Notes under the pieces: generated by a model | The model's database searches: none | Told to the model about the DNA's origin: nothing | Seen by the model: only the letters and a program-made list of their open reading frames with translations | In this document: positions 8,767-17,378 of the stretch, piece after piece | Position numbering within the stretch: the first letter of the stretch is position 1 | How the letters are laid out: every line of letters starts with the position of its first letter | Program-made: the position numbers and the translations under genes | Assembly: GCA_964615375.1 (NCBI GenBank) | Contig: CAZTOW010000024.1 | Coordinates: forward strand, 62,001-126,000 | Length of the DNA: 64,000 bases | Direction of reading: 5' to 3' | Source of the DNA: CAZKWG01 sp964615375 | Lineage (GTDB): Bacteria > Myxococcota_A > UBA796 > CAZKWG01

Positions 8767-10716
8767 ATGCGCGAACAGCTCACGCAACTGGCCCTGGACC
8801 TCTGGTGGACAACCCAGCCTGAGGTGATGACCCTCTGGCACGACCTCGACCCCGAGCGCTGGCAGGAGTCTCAGAACAACCCCATCGTCCTGCTCCGCGA
8901 GACGGACCTCGCCCTGGCGCCCCCCGGCTGGATGGCGCGGGCCGAGGCCCTGCTGGAGCGGTGGCGCGACTTCCACGCCGCCCCGCGCATGCAGGGCGTC
9001 CCGGAGATCGCCTACTTCTCGATGGAGTTCGGACTTCACGAGTCCCTGCCCATCTACTCGGGCGGGCTCGGGATGCTGGCCGGCGATCACCTGCGCAGCG
9101 CCTCCGATCTCGGGCTGCCGCTGGTGGCGGTCGGGCTCTTCTACCATGAGGGCTACTTCAAGCAGCTCCTCCACGACGGTCGCCAGGTGGCCGCGTACAC
9201 GCCGAACGAGCCGGACCGCATGGCCATGCGCCCGGTCTTCGACCCCTCCGGGCGGCGGCTGACCGTCTACGTCCCGCACGGCAACCACTTCTACGCGGCG
9301 CGGGCCTGGGTGGTGCAGGTGGGGCGGGTGCGCCTCTACCTGCTGGACACCGACTTCGACGGCAACGCCGTGGAGCACCGGGTCCTGACCCGCCAGCTCT
9401 ACGGAGGGAACACCGAGACCCGGCTGGCCCAGGAGGTGCTGCTGGGCATCGGCGGCGTGCGCCTGCTCACGGCGCTGGGGCTACGGCCCGAGGTCTTCCA
9501 CCTCAACGAGGGCCACGCGGCCTTCGCCATCCTGGAGCTCTGGGCCCAGGGTCTGGACAAGGGGCTGGACCGGGACGAGGCCTGGCGCCGCGCCCAGGCC
9601 CGCTGCGTCTTCACCACGCACACCCCGGTCGAGGCGGGGCACGACCGCTTCAGCTTCGACATCGTGAAGGGCGCGCTGCGCGGCTACCGCGAGTCGCTGG
9701 CGCTGCCCCAGGGCTCGTTCATGGACCGGGGCCGCGTGCGGCCGGGCGACATCCATGAGCCCCTCTGCATGACCGTGCTGGCCATGCGCGGAAGCCGGGC
9801 CACCAACGCCGTGAGCGCGCTTCATGGGGAGGTCACGCGCCTGATGTGGCGGGACCTCCGCGTGCCCGTCCACGCCATCACCAACGGCGTCCACCCCACG
9901 GCCTGGCTGGCCCCGGAGACCGTGCGCCTCTTCGACGCCCACCTGCCGGGCTGGCGCGACCACCTGGAGGATCGCGAGTTCTGGCTCGCCGCCGAGGAGA
10001 TCCCCGTTGACGCGCTGGTCGCCACCCGCGACGCCCGCCGCCGCCGCCTGGTGCGCGAGGTGCGCCGGCTGCTGGGCCGCGAGATCTTCGACGAGTCCCG
10101 CCTGACCATCGGGTTCGCCCGCCGCTTCGCCCCGTACAAGCGCGGGAACCTGCTGTTCACCGACCCCGACCGCTTCTACAACATGTTGGAGAGCGGGGTA
10201 CAGCTCGTCTTCGCCGGGAAGGCCCACCCGCAGGACATCCACGGCCAGGGCATCCTGGCCGAGGTCGTGCGCTGGACGCGCAACCCGCGCTTCCGCCGGA
10301 ACGTGGTCTTCCTGCCCGACTACGACGCCAGCCTGGGGCGCCTGCTCACGCAGGGCGCGGACGTGTGGCTGAACACCCCCCGCCGCCCGCGGGAGGCCAG
10401 CGGCACCAGCGGCCAGAAGGCCGCGCTCAACGGCAACCTGAACCTGTCCATCCTGGACGGCTGGTGGCCGGAGGCCTACGACGGCCGGAACGGCTGGGCC
10501 ATCGGCGAGGCCCGCGCGCTGGACCACGTCGAGGAGCAGGACCGCCTGGACGCCATCTCGCTCTACGAGAAGCTGGAGCGCGAGGTGCTGCCCACCTTCC
10601 GCGACGACGACGCCTGGGCCCGCATGATGGCCCACACGCTGGCCACCTGCTTCCCCGTCTACAACACGAACCGCATGGTCCGGGACTACCTGGAGAAGAT
10701 GTACCGGACCGCGTGA
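8767..10716 (+). CDS. Alpha-glucan (glycogen/maltodextrin) phosphorylase, GT35 short form
   Basis: 649 residues, far shorter than animal or GlgP-type phosphorylases (800 or more) but normal for the compact alpha-glucan phosphorylase family known from Thermus and actinobacteria. It releases glucose-1-phosphate from alpha-1,4-glucans. Visible landmarks are YFSMEFGLHE, YSGGLGMLAGDHL, HLNEGHAAF and, near residue 550, SGTSGQKAALNGNLNLS, whose Lys should bind pyridoxal phosphate. Cytoplasmic. It stands alone on the plus strand, only 40 bp from the divergent xdh operon. The CBM48-type glycogen-binding proteins at 52.7-54.3 kb are the only other glycogen-related genes in the window. Confidence 0.92.
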   Translation: MREQLTQLALDLWWTTQPEVMTLWHDLDPERWQESQNNPIVLLRETDLALAPPGWMARAEALLERWRDFHAAPRMQGVPEIAYFSMEFGLHESLPIYSGGLGMLAGDHLRSASDLGLPLVAVGLFYHEGYFKQLLHDGRQVAAYTPNEPDRMAMRPVFDPSGRRLTVYVPHGNHFYAARAWVVQVGRVRLYLLDTDFDGNAVEHRVLTRQLYGGNTETRLAQEVLLGIGGVRLLTALGLRPEVFHLNEGHAAFAILELWAQGLDKGLDRDEAWRRAQARCVFTTHTPVEAGHDRFSFDIVKGALRGYRESLALPQGSFMDRGRVRPGDIHEPLCMTVLAMRGSRATNAVSALHGEVTRLMWRDLRVPVHAITNGVHPTAWLAPETVRLFDAHLPGWRDHLEDREFWLAAEEIPVDALVATRDARRRRLVREVRRLLGREIFDESRLTIGFARRFAPYKRGNLLFTDPDRFYNMLESGVQLVFAGKAHPQDIHGQGILAEVVRWTRNPRFRRNVVFLPDYDASLGRLLTQGADVWLNTPRRPREASGTSGQKAALNGNLNLSILDGWWPEAYDGRNGWAIGEARALDHVEEQDRLDAISLYEKLEREVLPTFRDDDAWARMMAHTLATCFPVYNTNRMVRDYLEKMYRTA

Positions 10717-10719
10717 TCC

Positions 10720-11559
10720 TCAGAGCGGGACGCCCAGCTCCCGCGCGCGGGCGAGCTCGCTCTCGGTGAGCGGCGTGGGCGAGCTCTGGACGACCTCGGT
10801 GAGGAAGTCCACGATCATGCTCCGGGCGGCCTGCCCGGCGCGGGTGTCGGCGCGGGTGGCGTAGAGCTCCAGCAGCGCGGCCTTGCGGGCGGCGGCGTCG
10901 GGATAGCTCTTCCCCTCCCAGCCGACCCCCTCCGCCCACAGGCGGTCGAGGCGGCTGGGGAGCTCGCTCAGCAGCTTCGCCTCCCCCTCCCCCGCCAGGG
11001 CGGCGTTGAGCTCGCGCAGGTCGGGGGCGATGACCTCCATCACGCGGGCCTTCTCCTGGTCCTGGAGCTTCTGCTTGGGGATTCGGATGGGGAAGCCGAT
11101 GGAGATGGAGCCGCGATCGGGCTGACCGGAGGCGTTGGACACCATGCCTGGCGCCGAGGTCGAGGTCTCCGAGGCCTCCACGCGGACCGCGATGGGCTCG
11201 ACCACGATGAAGGGATCGCGGAACATCAGGGCCCCGCTCTCCAGGATCAGGACCTTCGGCTTCCAGCGGTCGCGGCCCGTGCGGCCGTAGACCTTCGTGC
11301 CGTCGCGGGTGGTCCGCAGCCGGTAGCCGTAGAGGAGGAGATCGTGCTCGAGCTGGGCGCGGGCGTGGCCCACGCGCTCGCCCCAGACGAGGATCTCCTC
11401 GTTGGCGACGGTCTCCGCGTCCACGGCGGGCGGGCTGGCGGGCTCGACGGGCGCGGCCGGCGCCGGGGCCGCCACGGCGGCGGGATCGTCGCTCGCGCCA
11501 CCGGGCTCGTCCTGAGCGAGGGCAGCGGCGCAGAGAGTCAGGAGAAACCACGTGCGCAT
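10720..11559 (-). CDS. Secreted protein of unknown function
   Basis: 279 residues. The start at 11559 gives a short signal peptide (RTWFLLTLCAAALAQ) and an Ala/Pro-rich linker; longer in-frame starts run back into the next, divergent gene. The mature part begins EEILVWGERV, reminiscent of the entry to a TonB-receptor plug, but the protein is far too short for a barrel. The remainder includes YGYRLRTTRDGTKVYGRTG, a central strand-rich segment and a helical C-terminus. It ends 3 bp from the convergent phosphorylase gene. I do not recognise a family; periplasmic or outer-membrane location is inferred from the signal peptide. Confidence 0.7.
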   Translation of the reverse strand: MRTWFLLTLCAAALAQDEPGGASDDPAAVAAPAPAAPVEPASPPAVDAETVANEEILVWGERVGHARAQLEHDLLLYGYRLRTTRDGTKVYGRTGRDRWKPKVLILESGALMFRDPFIVVEPIAVRVEASETSTSAPGMVSNASGQPDRGSISIGFPIRIPKQKLQDQEKARVMEVIAPDLRELNAALAGEGEAKLLSELPSRLDRLWAEGVGWEGKSYPDAAARKAALLELYATRADTRAGQAARSMIVDFLTEVVQSSPTPLTESELARARELGVPL

Positions 11560-11700
11560 TGGAGCCCCCGTCCACGGCCAGGAACGTAACCGGCGCGTCA
11601 AGGGCCCGCTCGCCCCTCCCGGAAGCCGCCCCTCCCCCCGCGGCCTCACGACGCGCCATCCGAGGCGGACGTCCTGTGATAGGATGGCGCAGAATACGGG
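11560..11700. other. Divergent intergenic region
   Basis: 141 bp between the secreted protein (minus) and the kinase cluster (plus). It should hold both promoters. TGTGATAGGAT near 11675 is the least G+C-rich stretch and could include a -10 element, but no strong promoter or operator is evident. Confidence 0.35.
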
Positions 11701-12567
11701 GTGTTCTTCGCTGTGCTGTTCGCTGAGTGGGCGCTCGCTCTCCTTTCGCTGCTCCCCGCCCAGGCTGCCTGCCCGTCGTCGATCCCGGACCTTCGCGCCG
11801 GGATCGACGCTGGGATAGCGGCTTATCAGGCGTGGGAGTGGGACCGCTTCGGCCTGGCCCGCGCGGACGTCGCGGCCATGCTCGGCTGTCTGGACGGCCC
11901 GCTCGCGCCCGAGGACGCGGCGCAGATCCACCTCTTCGTCGCCCTGCAGGCGGGCGTGGACAAGGACGAGGCGCGCGCGACCGAGGCCTTCCGCGCGCTG
12001 CTGGCGGTGAACGCGGGCTACGTGCTCCCCGAGGACCTGGCGGCTCCGGGCAGCCTCCTGCGGCGCGCCTTCGAGGCCGCCGCGGTCGCCGAGCCCCTGG
12101 TGACGCGCAAGCTCCCCGGCGGAGGCTGGATCGTGGACGGCCAGTCCGGGGCGCGCGCCCTGCCGCTCTCCCGGCCCGCGCTCGTGCAGAAGGAGCTCGA
12201 GGCGCAGCTCCACACCTGGATGGTCGCGGGCGAGCCGCTGCCGGACGACCTCAGCGCGGCCCTGGTCCGCCCCTCCCGCAAGACCGCGGCGGCTGGCGGG
12301 GAGAGCGCGCCCGCGGAGGACAGCGATCGTCCCTCGCGAAAGCGCACCCTGGTCCTCGGCGTCGCCAGCGGCGGGGCGCTCGCGCTCGGCGCCACCGCCA
12401 TGACCTTCGCCGTGCGGACCGAGGAGCGCTTCTGGGATTCGACCACCGACTCTCAGGCGGTGACGACCAAGGGCCAGAACAACGCCCTCTACTTTGGCGC
12501 GCTCGCCTCGGGCGCCGTGGGGCTCGGTCTGGGCGTCACGGCCACGATCACCGTGCTGGGGCGCTGA
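11701..12567 (+). CDS. Membrane-anchored secreted protein in a kinase cluster
   Basis: 288 residues from a GTG start. A hydrophobic signal (about residues 2-22, ending AQAA) precedes a helical domain (ACPSSIPDLRAGIDAG onward) of about 190 residues. A charged linker (RPSRKTAAAGGESAP) and two hydrophobic segments (about 216-235 and 263-285) follow. The same plan of Cys-containing N-terminal helical domain, short strand region, charged linker and C-terminal TM recurs in the protein at 14667-15743 on the other side of the kinase, so the two look like divergent paralogues. Its stop overlaps the kinase ATG (TGATG), so the two are co-translated. A partner or periplasmic sensor for the kinase is inferred. 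Confidence 0.7.
   Translation: MFFAVLFAEWALALLSLLPAQAACPSSIPDLRAGIDAGIAAYQAWEWDRFGLARADVAAMLGCLDGPLAPEDAAQIHLFVALQAGVDKDEARATEAFRALLAVNAGYVLPEDLAAPGSLLRRAFEAAAVAEPLVTRKLPGGGWIVDGQSGARALPLSRPALVQKELEAQLHTWMVAGEPLPDDLSAALVRPSRKTAAAGGESAPAEDSDRPSRKRTLVLGVASGGALALGATAMTFAVRTEERFWDSTTDSQAVTTKGQNNALYFGALASGAVGLGLGVTATITVLGR
11777..11809 (+). repeat. 12-bp perfect inverted repeat inside the coding sequence
   Basis: CGTCGATCCCGG at 11777-11788 pairs perfectly with CCGGGATCGACG at 11798-11809 across a 9-base loop, about 75 bases after the GTG start. In the mRNA this would form a very stable hairpin at the junction of the signal-peptide and mature-domain codons. It may slow ribosomes, attenuate, or be a protein-binding palindrome. 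Confidence 0.6.
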
Positions 12568-14615
12568 TGAGCGCCGCGCAGACCACCGCCGTCTCCTCCG
12601 ACTCGGGGCGCACCTACGAGATCATCGGTGAGCTGGGGCGCGGCGGCTTCGGCGCGGTCTACAAGGCCCGCCACGTCGGTGAGGCCGGCTTCGCCCGGCT
12701 GGTCGCCGTCAAGATGCTGCTGGACGAGGGCAGCTCGCGCCCGGAGTACGCCAACCGCCTGCGGGACGAGGCCCGGCTGCTGGCTCGCCTGCGGCACCGG
12801 GCCATCGTGGCGGTGGACGATCTGGTCTGCCTGGAGGGACGCTGGGCGGTGGTCATGGAGTACGTGGAGGGCGAGGACCTGCTCTCGCTCATCCGGCGTG
12901 GCCCCATCCCCCCGCGCGCCGCCTGCGAGATCGCGCTGGAGGTGGCGAGCGGACTGCGCGTCATCCACGGGGCCAAGGACCCCTCGACGAAGCGCCTGCT
13001 GGGCATCGTCCACCGCGACCTCAAGCCGTCCAACATCCGCATCACGCCGCACGGCGAGGTCAAGCTGCTGGACTTCGGCATCGCCCGCGCGGCCTTCCCC
13101 GGGCGGGAGGCGGTCACGGGCAGCGTGCGCTTCGAGAGCGTGGGCTACGTGGCGCCCGAGCGGATGTTCGGCCTGGACACAGCCGGATCGGACATCTTCT
13201 CGCTGGGCGTGGTGCTGTACGAGTGCCTGACGGGGCTGCGCATGGGGCCGCTGCCCGAGCGCCAGGGGGCCTTTGAGGCCATGCGGGACAAGGCGCTGAA
13301 CAACCTGCGCCAGGTGGTGCCCGACCCGGGGCCCACGCGCGAGGTGCTGACCCGGATGATGGCCTTCGAGGACCGGGAGCGGCCGACCGCGGCCCTCGCT
13401 GTGGACCTGCTGCGCGCGCTCTCCCAGGAGCTCGACGGCCCCTGGCTGGCGACCTGGGCGCCGGAGCTGCTGGGGCGCTCACGCTACGGAGATCCCGAGG
13501 ATTACCAGGGTCCGGCCATGGGCGCGCCGGGTCCCGCCGCGGGCGGGCTGGGCCCCGCCTCCACGGAGTCGCTGGCCGTCCACCCGCGCGACGAGGGGGC
13601 CGATCTGGACGAGGAGGACGCGCTCGGCCCGCCGCCCACCATCGGGCTCTCGCTCCCGCGCGCGCCCGCGCCCCAGGTCATGGACGCCCTGGTGCCCGCC
13701 GACGAGGATCTGGAGCCCGAGCCCGCCCCGCCGGAGGAGGCGCCCGCGCCGGCCGCCCCCGCGCCGGCCGAGGACGCGGGGGAGACCGACGAGGTCCTGG
13801 TGGCCCCGGTGGACGTGAGCACGGAGGATCACCCGCTCTTCTCCCGCCCGCCGGCCCCGCCCCCGCCGCCGGAGACCATGGCCCTGCCCCGGCCCGCGGC
13901 CGCCGCGACCCCCGCCGCGGCCCCCAGCCTCTCCCAGGGCCTCCCGCCCGCGGCGGGCTGGCTGATGGGCACCGCCGCGGCGCTCCTGATCATCGGCCTG
14001 CTGGGCACCCTGGCCATCGCCCGCTGGCACCCGGAGCTGCTCTATGGGCCAGGCTCGACCGAGGAGCCGGTCACGGAGCCCGCCGAGGAGCCCACGGTGG
14101 CGGAGCAGCCCGTTCTCCCGGCCGAGCCCCCGGTCGAGGCGCCCCCGCCCGCGGATCCGCCCGTCGCCGAGGCCCCCCCCGTAGTGGAGCCGGTGGAGGA
14201 GCCGGTGGAGGTGCCGCCGGCCACGCCGCCCGTGGAGACGCCGACGCAGCCCGTGGCCCAGACTTCGGCCCAGAGCTCTGGACAGACTTCGGCCCAGACT
14301 TCGACCCAGACCTCGGCCCAGAGCGCTCGGGGGACCGGCTCGAAGGCGACCGGGGCGCGGCCGAAGACCCCGACGAAGGCCACGACCGCCACGGGGAAGG
14401 TGCTGGTGCGCGGCCACTACGACCGGGCCGAGCTGGTCGGCGCGGGGGGGAGCGTCCCGGTAGGCGAGGTGGCGCCCGGCGCCTGGAAGCTCCGCGTGCG
14501 ATTCGCCAAGGAGCTCACCTGGGTGGAGACCGGGCTCACGCTGAACGTCGAGGCGAACAAGACCGTGACGGTGGACTGCTCTTTCGAGAGCGAAGCATGC
14601 AGGATCGCGCGATGA
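12567..14615 (+). CDS. Transmembrane Ser/Thr protein kinase with a periplasmic C-terminal domain
   Basis: 682 residues. The kinase domain occupies about 15-290, with the glycine loop GELGRGGFGAVY, the VAVK lysine, HRDLKPSN, DFGIA and APE all intact, so it should be active. An acidic Pro/Ala linker follows, then one TM helix at about 464-486, a Pro/Glu-rich then Gln/Thr/Ser-rich stalk (QTSAQTSTQTSAQS), and a small strand-rich domain of about 75 residues (GKVLVRGHYDRAELVGAGG onward) ending with two Cys (DCSFESEACRIAR). The end domain resembles a PEGA-type module and parallels the C-terminus of the protein at 20731-22995. The kinase is cytoplasmic and the tail periplasmic. Translation is coupled to the upstream gene. 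Confidence 0.88.
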   Translation: MSAAQTTAVSSDSGRTYEIIGELGRGGFGAVYKARHVGEAGFARLVAVKMLLDEGSSRPEYANRLRDEARLLARLRHRAIVAVDDLVCLEGRWAVVMEYVEGEDLLSLIRRGPIPPRAACEIALEVASGLRVIHGAKDPSTKRLLGIVHRDLKPSNIRITPHGEVKLLDFGIARAAFPGREAVTGSVRFESVGYVAPERMFGLDTAGSDIFSLGVVLYECLTGLRMGPLPERQGAFEAMRDKALNNLRQVVPDPGPTREVLTRMMAFEDRERPTAALAVDLLRALSQELDGPWLATWAPELLGRSRYGDPEDYQGPAMGAPGPAAGGLGPASTESLAVHPRDEGADLDEEDALGPPPTIGLSLPRAPAPQVMDALVPADEDLEPEPAPPEEAPAPAAPAPAEDAGETDEVLVAPVDVSTEDHPLFSRPPAPPPPPETMALPRPAAAATPAAAPSLSQGLPPAAGWLMGTAAALLIIGLLGTLAIARWHPELLYGPGSTEEPVTEPAEEPTVAEQPVLPAEPPVEAPPPADPPVAEAPPVVEPVEEPVEVPPATPPVETPTQPVAQTSAQSSGQTSAQTSTQTSAQSARGTGSKATGARPKTPTKATTATGKVLVRGHYDRAELVGAGGSVPVGEVAPGAWKLRVRFAKELTWVETGLTLNVEANKTVTVDCSFESEACRIAR

Positions 14616-14666
14616 CTCTCGAGCCCGGTCGCTTGCGGGTTCCTCGCGCGGAAGGTAGGTGATGGG

Positions 14667-15743
14667 ATGAATTCGGCCTCCGACCTGTCTCAGTCGGCTG
14701 ATGGGGACCTGATGCGCGGCGTGTGCTCCTTCGATGTGCGACTCCCTCTGGCGTTCTGCCTATGGTCAGCCTCCTCGGCCGCGCTCGCCGCGCCCTGCAC
14801 GGATCCGGTCTCGGCGGCGAGCGTCGACGCGCTCGTGGCCAAGGTGGACGTGGCCTTCGTGGGTTCGGACACGGACGCGATCCCGGCCATGGCGACGGAG
14901 CTGCGCGACAGCCTGCCCTGCGTGACCGAGGCCCTGGACGGGCGGCAGGTGGGCGGGATCCACCGCGTGCTGGCGCTGGACGCCTTCATCGCCCGCGACC
15001 GGGACCGGGTCCGCCAGAGCCTGGCCGCGGTGCGCTCGGCGGATCCGAACTACACGCTGCCCGAGTTCCTGCCGCCGGCTCACCCGATGCGCGCGGACTT
15101 CGAGGCCATCGCCCTGGTGGACGCGCCGACCAGCCCGCTGCCCGCCCCGGAGAACGGGCGCCTGTGGGTCAACGGCAAGGTGGCCGAGCGGCGCCCGGAC
15201 GGCTTCCCCGCCGTGGTGCAGTGGGAGAAGGGCCGCGGGAAGATCGGCATGACGGCGCTGCTGCTGCCCGGCGATCCCGCCCCGGCCTACCCGGTGGCCA
15301 AGGCGGTGGCCGTAGGCGACGGCGGCGAGAAGCCCAACGGCGGCCGGGGCCACAAGGAGCCCAAGGAGCCGAAAGACCCGAAGGACCCGAAGGGCGAGCA
15401 CGAGGGGCCCCGCTGGGTCCTGGTGGGCGCGGGCGGCGGCGCGGTGGTGGTCTCCGGCGTGCTGGGCCTGGTGGCCAGCGGCGCGGACCAGCGCTGGGGA
15501 GACTGCGCGGGCGAGGCCGGCTCCGAGGGGGTCACGGCCTGCGTGGACCTGAACGCGGACGCGGCGAAGGCGGCCTGGACCGGCGAGCCGGGCTGGGACG
15601 ACCTGAACGACTGGCAGCGGCGGGCGGAGACCATCCGCTACGGGATGGGCGACGCCAGCGCGGACGGGAAGGTGGCGGGGGCCGCGGCGCTGGGCGCCCT
15701 GGCCGTGGGCGCCGGCCTGATCACCGTCGGATTCGTGTGGTAG
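14667..15743 (+). CDS. Membrane-anchored secreted protein, apparent paralogue of the 11701 product
   Basis: 358 residues from ATG 14667, which has a GGAAGG box upstream. A second ATG at 14712 would give a cleaner signal peptide (RGVCSFDVRLPLAFCLWSASSAALA) and may be the true start. A helical domain of about 100 residues is followed by a strand segment (NGRLWVNGKVAERRPDGFP), a Lys/Glu/Pro-rich linker (KEPKEPKDPKDPKGE), and TM-like segments near residues 250-270 and at the C-terminus. Layout and position suggest it and the 11701 product are paired partners of the kinase between them. No known family recognised. Confidence 0.68.
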   Translation: MNSASDLSQSADGDLMRGVCSFDVRLPLAFCLWSASSAALAAPCTDPVSAASVDALVAKVDVAFVGSDTDAIPAMATELRDSLPCVTEALDGRQVGGIHRVLALDAFIARDRDRVRQSLAAVRSADPNYTLPEFLPPAHPMRADFEAIALVDAPTSPLPAPENGRLWVNGKVAERRPDGFPAVVQWEKGRGKIGMTALLLPGDPAPAYPVAKAVAVGDGGEKPNGGRGHKEPKEPKDPKDPKGEHEGPRWVLVGAGGGAVVVSGVLGLVASGADQRWGDCAGEAGSEGVTACVDLNADAAKAAWTGEPGWDDLNDWQRRAETIRYGMGDASADGKVAGAAALGALAVGAGLITVGFVW

Positions 15744-15782
15744 TGGAATTCCTGGACCCGGACAGGTGCGGAAGGGGATGAC

Positions 15783-17378
15783 ATGCGGTCGATGCTGCTG
15801 ATGGGGATGGTCCTGGGGCTCGCGGGCTGCGGGAACGATGAATGTGACGCCTGCTGCGACGCCATCGGCGCGCTGGACGAGGACGGGGACGGCTCCCTGC
15901 CCGCGGACGTGTCGCTGCCCGAGGCCTGCGGGGAGCTCACGCTGGAGGAGGCGCTGGCCGGGCTCTCCTACACCACCGACGACTGCGACGATCAGGACGC
16001 CGAGCGCTTCGTGGGCAACGCCGAGCTCTGCGGGGACGGCAAGGACCAGGACTGCGACGGCGAGGACCCGGAGCGCTCGACCTGGTACCCCGACGGCGAC
16101 GGCGACGGCTTCGGCGACGCCGACGACGCCGGCACGGAGGCCTGCGATCAGCCGGAGAACACCGTGTCCGACAACACGGACTGCGACGACGGCGACGGCG
16201 GCGTGAACCCGGACGCCGAGGCCGAGGCGGTCTGCGGGGACGACCTGCCCGCCAACCTGGACCAGAACTGCGACGGCATCCTGCGCTGCGGGGTGTCCGA
16301 GGGCATGGGCGCCGCCAGCTTCGTGACGCTGGCCCCGGGCGCGGGCGCGGCGGTGGCGGCGGACGACGGGATGGCCGTCATCGGCGGGGACGACGCGGCC
16401 TGGACGCTGAGCGCGGATCGGCAGCGCGAGCTCCGCGAGGACGCGCTCAGCCTGGGCTTTGCCGCGGGCGAGGAGGCCGGGGCGGACGTGGCGGTGCTGG
16501 GCGGGGTCGTGATGGTGGGGGCGCCGGGGTACGATGATCCTGAAGGCGGCGATTTTGCACTCAATATCGGAAGGATCTACCTTGAGAACGGCATTGTGGA
16601 GGGAGATGCCAAGAACGTCGCCGTGGGGCGCCGTCTCTCGGCGGGCGCGTCACTGATCGCCGTAGGACGGTACTCGGGGACGGCTTGGGATCTCTATTTC
16701 CTGGCATCTGAGGCGCTGCCTTCGGCAGGAACCGAGGTGAGCCTTGCAGACATGGAGGCTACCCCGATCTCCGGCATCGCCGGCAGCGCTGACGCCCCCC
16801 CCTCCGTAAGCATCGCCTCCGCAGGCGGCGAGACCATGGTCGCCGTCGGTCAGCCCGATGAGGTCTCCCGAAACGAGCGCGCCCAATGGTACGCCGTGGA
16901 CGGCACCACGGCGACGCTCTACCGCGCCGTCACCAGCAACTCCGACACCTTCGGCAGCTCCATCCTCCTGATGGACCTGGATGACTCTGGCGAACTAGAT
17001 CTCCTAGTCGGCGACCCCGGCACCAAGAAGGTCTTCGTCTACCTCGACGTCCAGGAGAGCGCGGACGCGCTCGCCTCCACCGACGCCGACCTCACCTTCA
17101 CCGGCGACGCCGACGACACCGGCGCCACGCTGGCCAACGCCGGCGACATCAACGGCGACGGCCTCGACGATCTGCTCATCGGCGCCGACAACGCCGTCTA
17201 CCTCCTGCTGGGCGGCTCTGGCGCCGAGCTCAGCGCCTTCGTGACCCTCGAGGGCGGGGCCGGCGAGGGCCTGGGTGAGGATCTCAGCGCCACCGATCTC
17301 GACGATGACGGCTATGATGATCTCCTCCTGGGCGCCCCCGGCGTGGGCGGCGTCTACGTCCTCTGGGGTGGCCCCTGA
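15783..17378 (+). CDS. MopE/FG-GAP lipoprotein A
   Basis: 531 residues. The signal peptide ends in lipobox LAGC with Cys16 as the lipidation site. The N-terminal third carries two DCDD metal-binding motifs of the MopE type (DDCDDQDAERF and TDCDDGDGGVNPDA) plus the linking NAELCGDGKDQDCDGEDP and DGDGDGFGD segments. The rest is a beta-propeller-like region with FG-GAP calcium motifs (DLDDSGELDLLVG, DINGDGLDDLLIG, DLDDDGYDDLLLG), ending VYVLWGGP. It is an exported, probably calcium-binding lipoprotein, first of three tandem paralogues. Bases about 16540-16760 have noticeably lower G+C than the rest of the gene. A GGAAGGGGATG box precedes the ATG. Confidence 0.85.
   Translation: MRSMLLMGMVLGLAGCGNDECDACCDAIGALDEDGDGSLPADVSLPEACGELTLEEALAGLSYTTDDCDDQDAERFVGNAELCGDGKDQDCDGEDPERSTWYPDGDGDGFGDADDAGTEACDQPENTVSDNTDCDDGDGGVNPDAEAEAVCGDDLPANLDQNCDGILRCGVSEGMGAASFVTLAPGAGAAVAADDGMAVIGGDDAAWTLSADRQRELREDALSLGFAAGEEAGADVAVLGGVVMVGAPGYDDPEGGDFALNIGRIYLENGIVEGDAKNVAVGRRLSAGASLIAVGRYSGTAWDLYFLASEALPSAGTEVSLADMEATPISGIAGSADAPPSVSIASAGGETMVAVGQPDEVSRNERAQWYAVDGTTATLYRAVTSNSDTFGSSILLMDLDDSGELDLLVGDPGTKKVFVYLDVQESADALASTDADLTFTGDADDTGATLANAGDINGDGLDDLLIGADNAVYLLLGGSGAELSAFVTLEGGAGEGLGEDLSATDLDDDGYDDLLLGAPGVGGVYVLWGGP

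Noticed and set aside
10720..11559. TonB-dependent receptor
   Set aside because: Only the EEILVWGERV string is reminiscent; the protein is 279 residues and has no barrel.
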